NCBI RefSeq assembly: GCF_014204515.1
Contig: NZ_JACHLI010000034.1
Coordinates: 1-64,000 of the forward strand
Direction: 5' to 3'
DNA: 64,000 nucleotides
Origin: Pseudomonas nitroreducens
Lineage (GTDB): Bacteria > Pseudomonadota > Gammaproteobacteria > Pseudomonadales > Pseudomonadaceae
Part shown: piece after piece, positions 62,826 through 64,000 of the stretch
Layout of the letters: each line of letters starts with the position of its first letter
Numbering within the stretch: position 1 is the first letter of the stretch
Notes under the pieces: model-generated
Seen by the model: the letters and a program-made list of their open reading frames with translations, nothing else
Database searches by the model: none
What the model was told of the DNA's origin: nothing
Translations under genes and position numbers: made by a program

Positions 62826-63842
62826 ATGAACACCAAGCAATCCCTGCTCGCCGCCTCCCTCGCCCTGGCCATCGGCAACGTCTTCGCCGCCGGCAACCCC
62901 ACCGTCGAACACAACACCCAGGCCTTCCTCGAAGCCCTGGAAGCCGGCAAGGGCCAGCCGCTGGAAACCCTCTCGCCGAAAGACGCCCGCGCCGTCCTGA
63001 CCGGTGCGCAGGCCTCGGTGAAGGTCGACCTGTCCGGCACCCAGGTGAGTGAGAAGACCGTGCAGACCGATGTCGGCCCGGTGAAGCTGACCATCGTCCG
63101 CCCGGCCGGTGTGAAGGGTACCCTGCCGGTGTTCATGTACTTCCACGGCGGCGGCTGGGTGCTGGGCGACTACCCGACCCACGCCCGCCTGATCCACGAC
63201 CTGGTGGTGAACTCCGGCGCGGTGGCGGTCTACGTCGACTACACCCCGTCCCCCGAGGCGCATTACCCGGTGGCGATCAACCAGGCCTATGCCGCAACCC
63301 AGTGGGTCGCCGAGCACGGCAAGGACATCAACGTCGACGGCAAGCGCCTGGCCGTGGCCGGCAACAGCGTCGGCGGCAACATGGCCGCGGTGGTCGCGCT
63401 GATGGCCAAGGACAAGGGCACGCCGAAGCTGCGCTTCCAGGCGCTGCTGTGGCCGGTGACCGACGCCAGCTTCGAGACCGGCTCTTACAACCAGTTCGCC
63501 CAGGGGCACTTCCTCACCAAGCCGATGATGCAGTGGTTCTGGGACAGCTACACCACCGACCCGAAACAGCGCGCCGAGATCTACGCTTCTCCCTTGCGCG
63601 CCACCACCGCCCAGCTCAAGGGCCTGCCGCCGACCCTGATCCAGACCGCCGAATCCGACGTGCTGCGTGACGAGGGCGAAGCCTACGGGCGCAAGCTGGA
63701 CGCCGCCGGTGTGGCTGTCACTTCCGTGCGCTACAACGGCATGATCCACGACTACGGTCTGCTCAACGTGGTCAGCCAGGTGCCGGCGGTGCAGGCGGCC
63801 ATGCGCCAGGCGGGTGAAGAGCTGAAGGTTCACCTGAAGTAA
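62826..63842 (+). CDS. Exported HSL-type esterase/lipase
   Basis: 338 residues. Signal peptide LLAASLALAIGNVFAAG. Oxyanion-hole HGGGW in FMYFHGGGWVLGDYP is the mark of the hormone-sensitive lipase family, and the nucleophile is in VAGNSVGGNMAAV (GNSVGG instead of GDSAGG). Catalytic Asp in LIQTAESDVLRDEG and His in GMIHDYGLL. It hydrolyses short-chain esters in the periplasm or outside. Ended by an intrinsic terminator before the next gene. Confidence 0.9.
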   Translation: MNTKQSLLAASLALAIGNVFAAGNPTVEHNTQAFLEALEAGKGQPLETLSPKDARAVLTGAQASVKVDLSGTQVSEKTVQTDVGPVKLTIVRPAGVKGTLPVFMYFHGGGWVLGDYPTHARLIHDLVVNSGAVAVYVDYTPSPEAHYPVAINQAYAATQWVAEHGKDINVDGKRLAVAGNSVGGNMAAVVALMAKDKGTPKLRFQALLWPVTDASFETGSYNQFAQGHFLTKPMMQWFWDSYTTDPKQRAEIYASPLRATTAQLKGLPPTLIQTAESDVLRDEGEAYGRKLDAAGVAVTSVRYNGMIHDYGLLNVVSQVPAVQAAMRQAGEELKVHLK

Positions 63843-63850
63843 CACGCTGT

Positions 63851-63885
63851 CCTCCCTCGCCGCCGAGCGGGGGAGGCCATTTTTT
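63851..63885 (+). terminator. Intrinsic terminator after the esterase
   Basis: CCTCCCTCGC pairs with GCGGGGGAGG around CGCCGA (one G-T wobble), followed by CCATTTTTT. Confidence 0.8.
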
Positions 63886-63914
63886 CGGAGGCCTCTTTCC
63901 TGGAGGGAACCTGC

Positions 63915-64000
63915 ATGACCCAGCCCACCCCGCAAGAATCCGTCACCCTGATCATCCGCCACCGTGCCCGCCCCGACAGCGTCGCCGCCTATGAAGCCAT
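63915..64000 (+). CDS. ABM-domain protein, 5' part only
   Basis: Only the first 28 codons are in the window, from an ATG with GGAGG upstream. TPQESVTLIIRHRARPDSVA followed by AYEA fits the start of antibiotic-biosynthesis-monooxygenase (ABM) domain proteins, including membrane-anchored ones common in Pseudomonas. Cannot be judged further. Confidence 0.6.
   Translation, partial: MTQPTPQESVTLIIRHRARPDSVAAYEA

Overview
This window is a high-GC gammaproteobacterial chromosome segment, most likely from a Pseudomonas of the P. aeruginosa / P. citronellolis / P. nitroreducens neighbourhood. The evidence is the gene content: a vgrG2b-tle3-tla3 type VI secretion (T6SS) island, a nosP-nahK pair, an agu2-type agmatine operon, an OprD-family porin, a single-domain cold-shock protein, and Pseudomonas-style intergenic palindromic repeats. 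The species assignment is inference. No rRNA, tRNA, CRISPR array, complete insertion sequence or phage was seen.

Layout. (1) About 0.1-11.8 kb, minus strand: an orphan T6SS spike-effector island. Read from its promoter, it holds VgrG2b with a C-terminal HExxH metallopeptidase, two tandem Tli3-like periplasmic immunity proteins, the phospholipase Tle3, two tandem Tla3-like DUF2875 adaptors that share a nearly identical tract, a small membrane protein, a PAAR tip protein, and a protein made of six tandem zinc ribbons that I cannot assign to a known function. It ends against a GNAT gene lacking its 3' part. (2) 12.2-23.4 kb: a cluster with a GT1 glycosyltransferase and a double-winged-helix GntR/FCD regulator on the minus strand. 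Divergent to them are a polyamine-type ABC importer, a second GT1 glycosyltransferase, two small cupins, an AmgK-like small-molecule kinase and an aldehyde dehydrogenase. I read this as an undescribed amine uptake and modification pathway. (3) 23.4-34.9 kb: GNAT, NosP (NO-sensing FIST protein) and NahK (hybrid kinase), a LysR / MHS transporter / nitrilase unit, a zinc-less alcohol dehydrogenase with divergent LysR, and a receiver-EAL protein. (4) 35.2-39.2 kb: a trehalose operon, otsB - GH15 glucosidase - otsA. (5) 39.2-43.3 kb: a 55-residue protein, CspA, a Tat-exported alpha/beta hydrolase, a lipoprotein, and a flavodoxin-type reductase plus small membrane protein driven from a textbook MerR promoter. 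(6) 43.7-48.9 kb: a LysR regulator and the agu2ABCA'-type operon for agmatine to putrescine, including a Tat-exported second deiminase. (7) 49.3-57 kb: a sirtuin, two diguanylate cyclases, a PaiB-like protein, a DUF1624 membrane acyltransferase-like protein coupled to an OprD porin, and a conserved small protein. (8) 57-64 kb: RlhA-type U32 protein, a classical autotransporter, an exported HSL-type esterase and the start of an ABM-domain gene.

Themes: polyamine or amine handling occurs twice (2 and 6), c-di-GMP signalling four times (NosP/NahK, EAL, two GGDEF proteins), and most gene-free gaps between operons are filled by the same few families of inverted-repeat elements. One such element lies inside the amine cluster.
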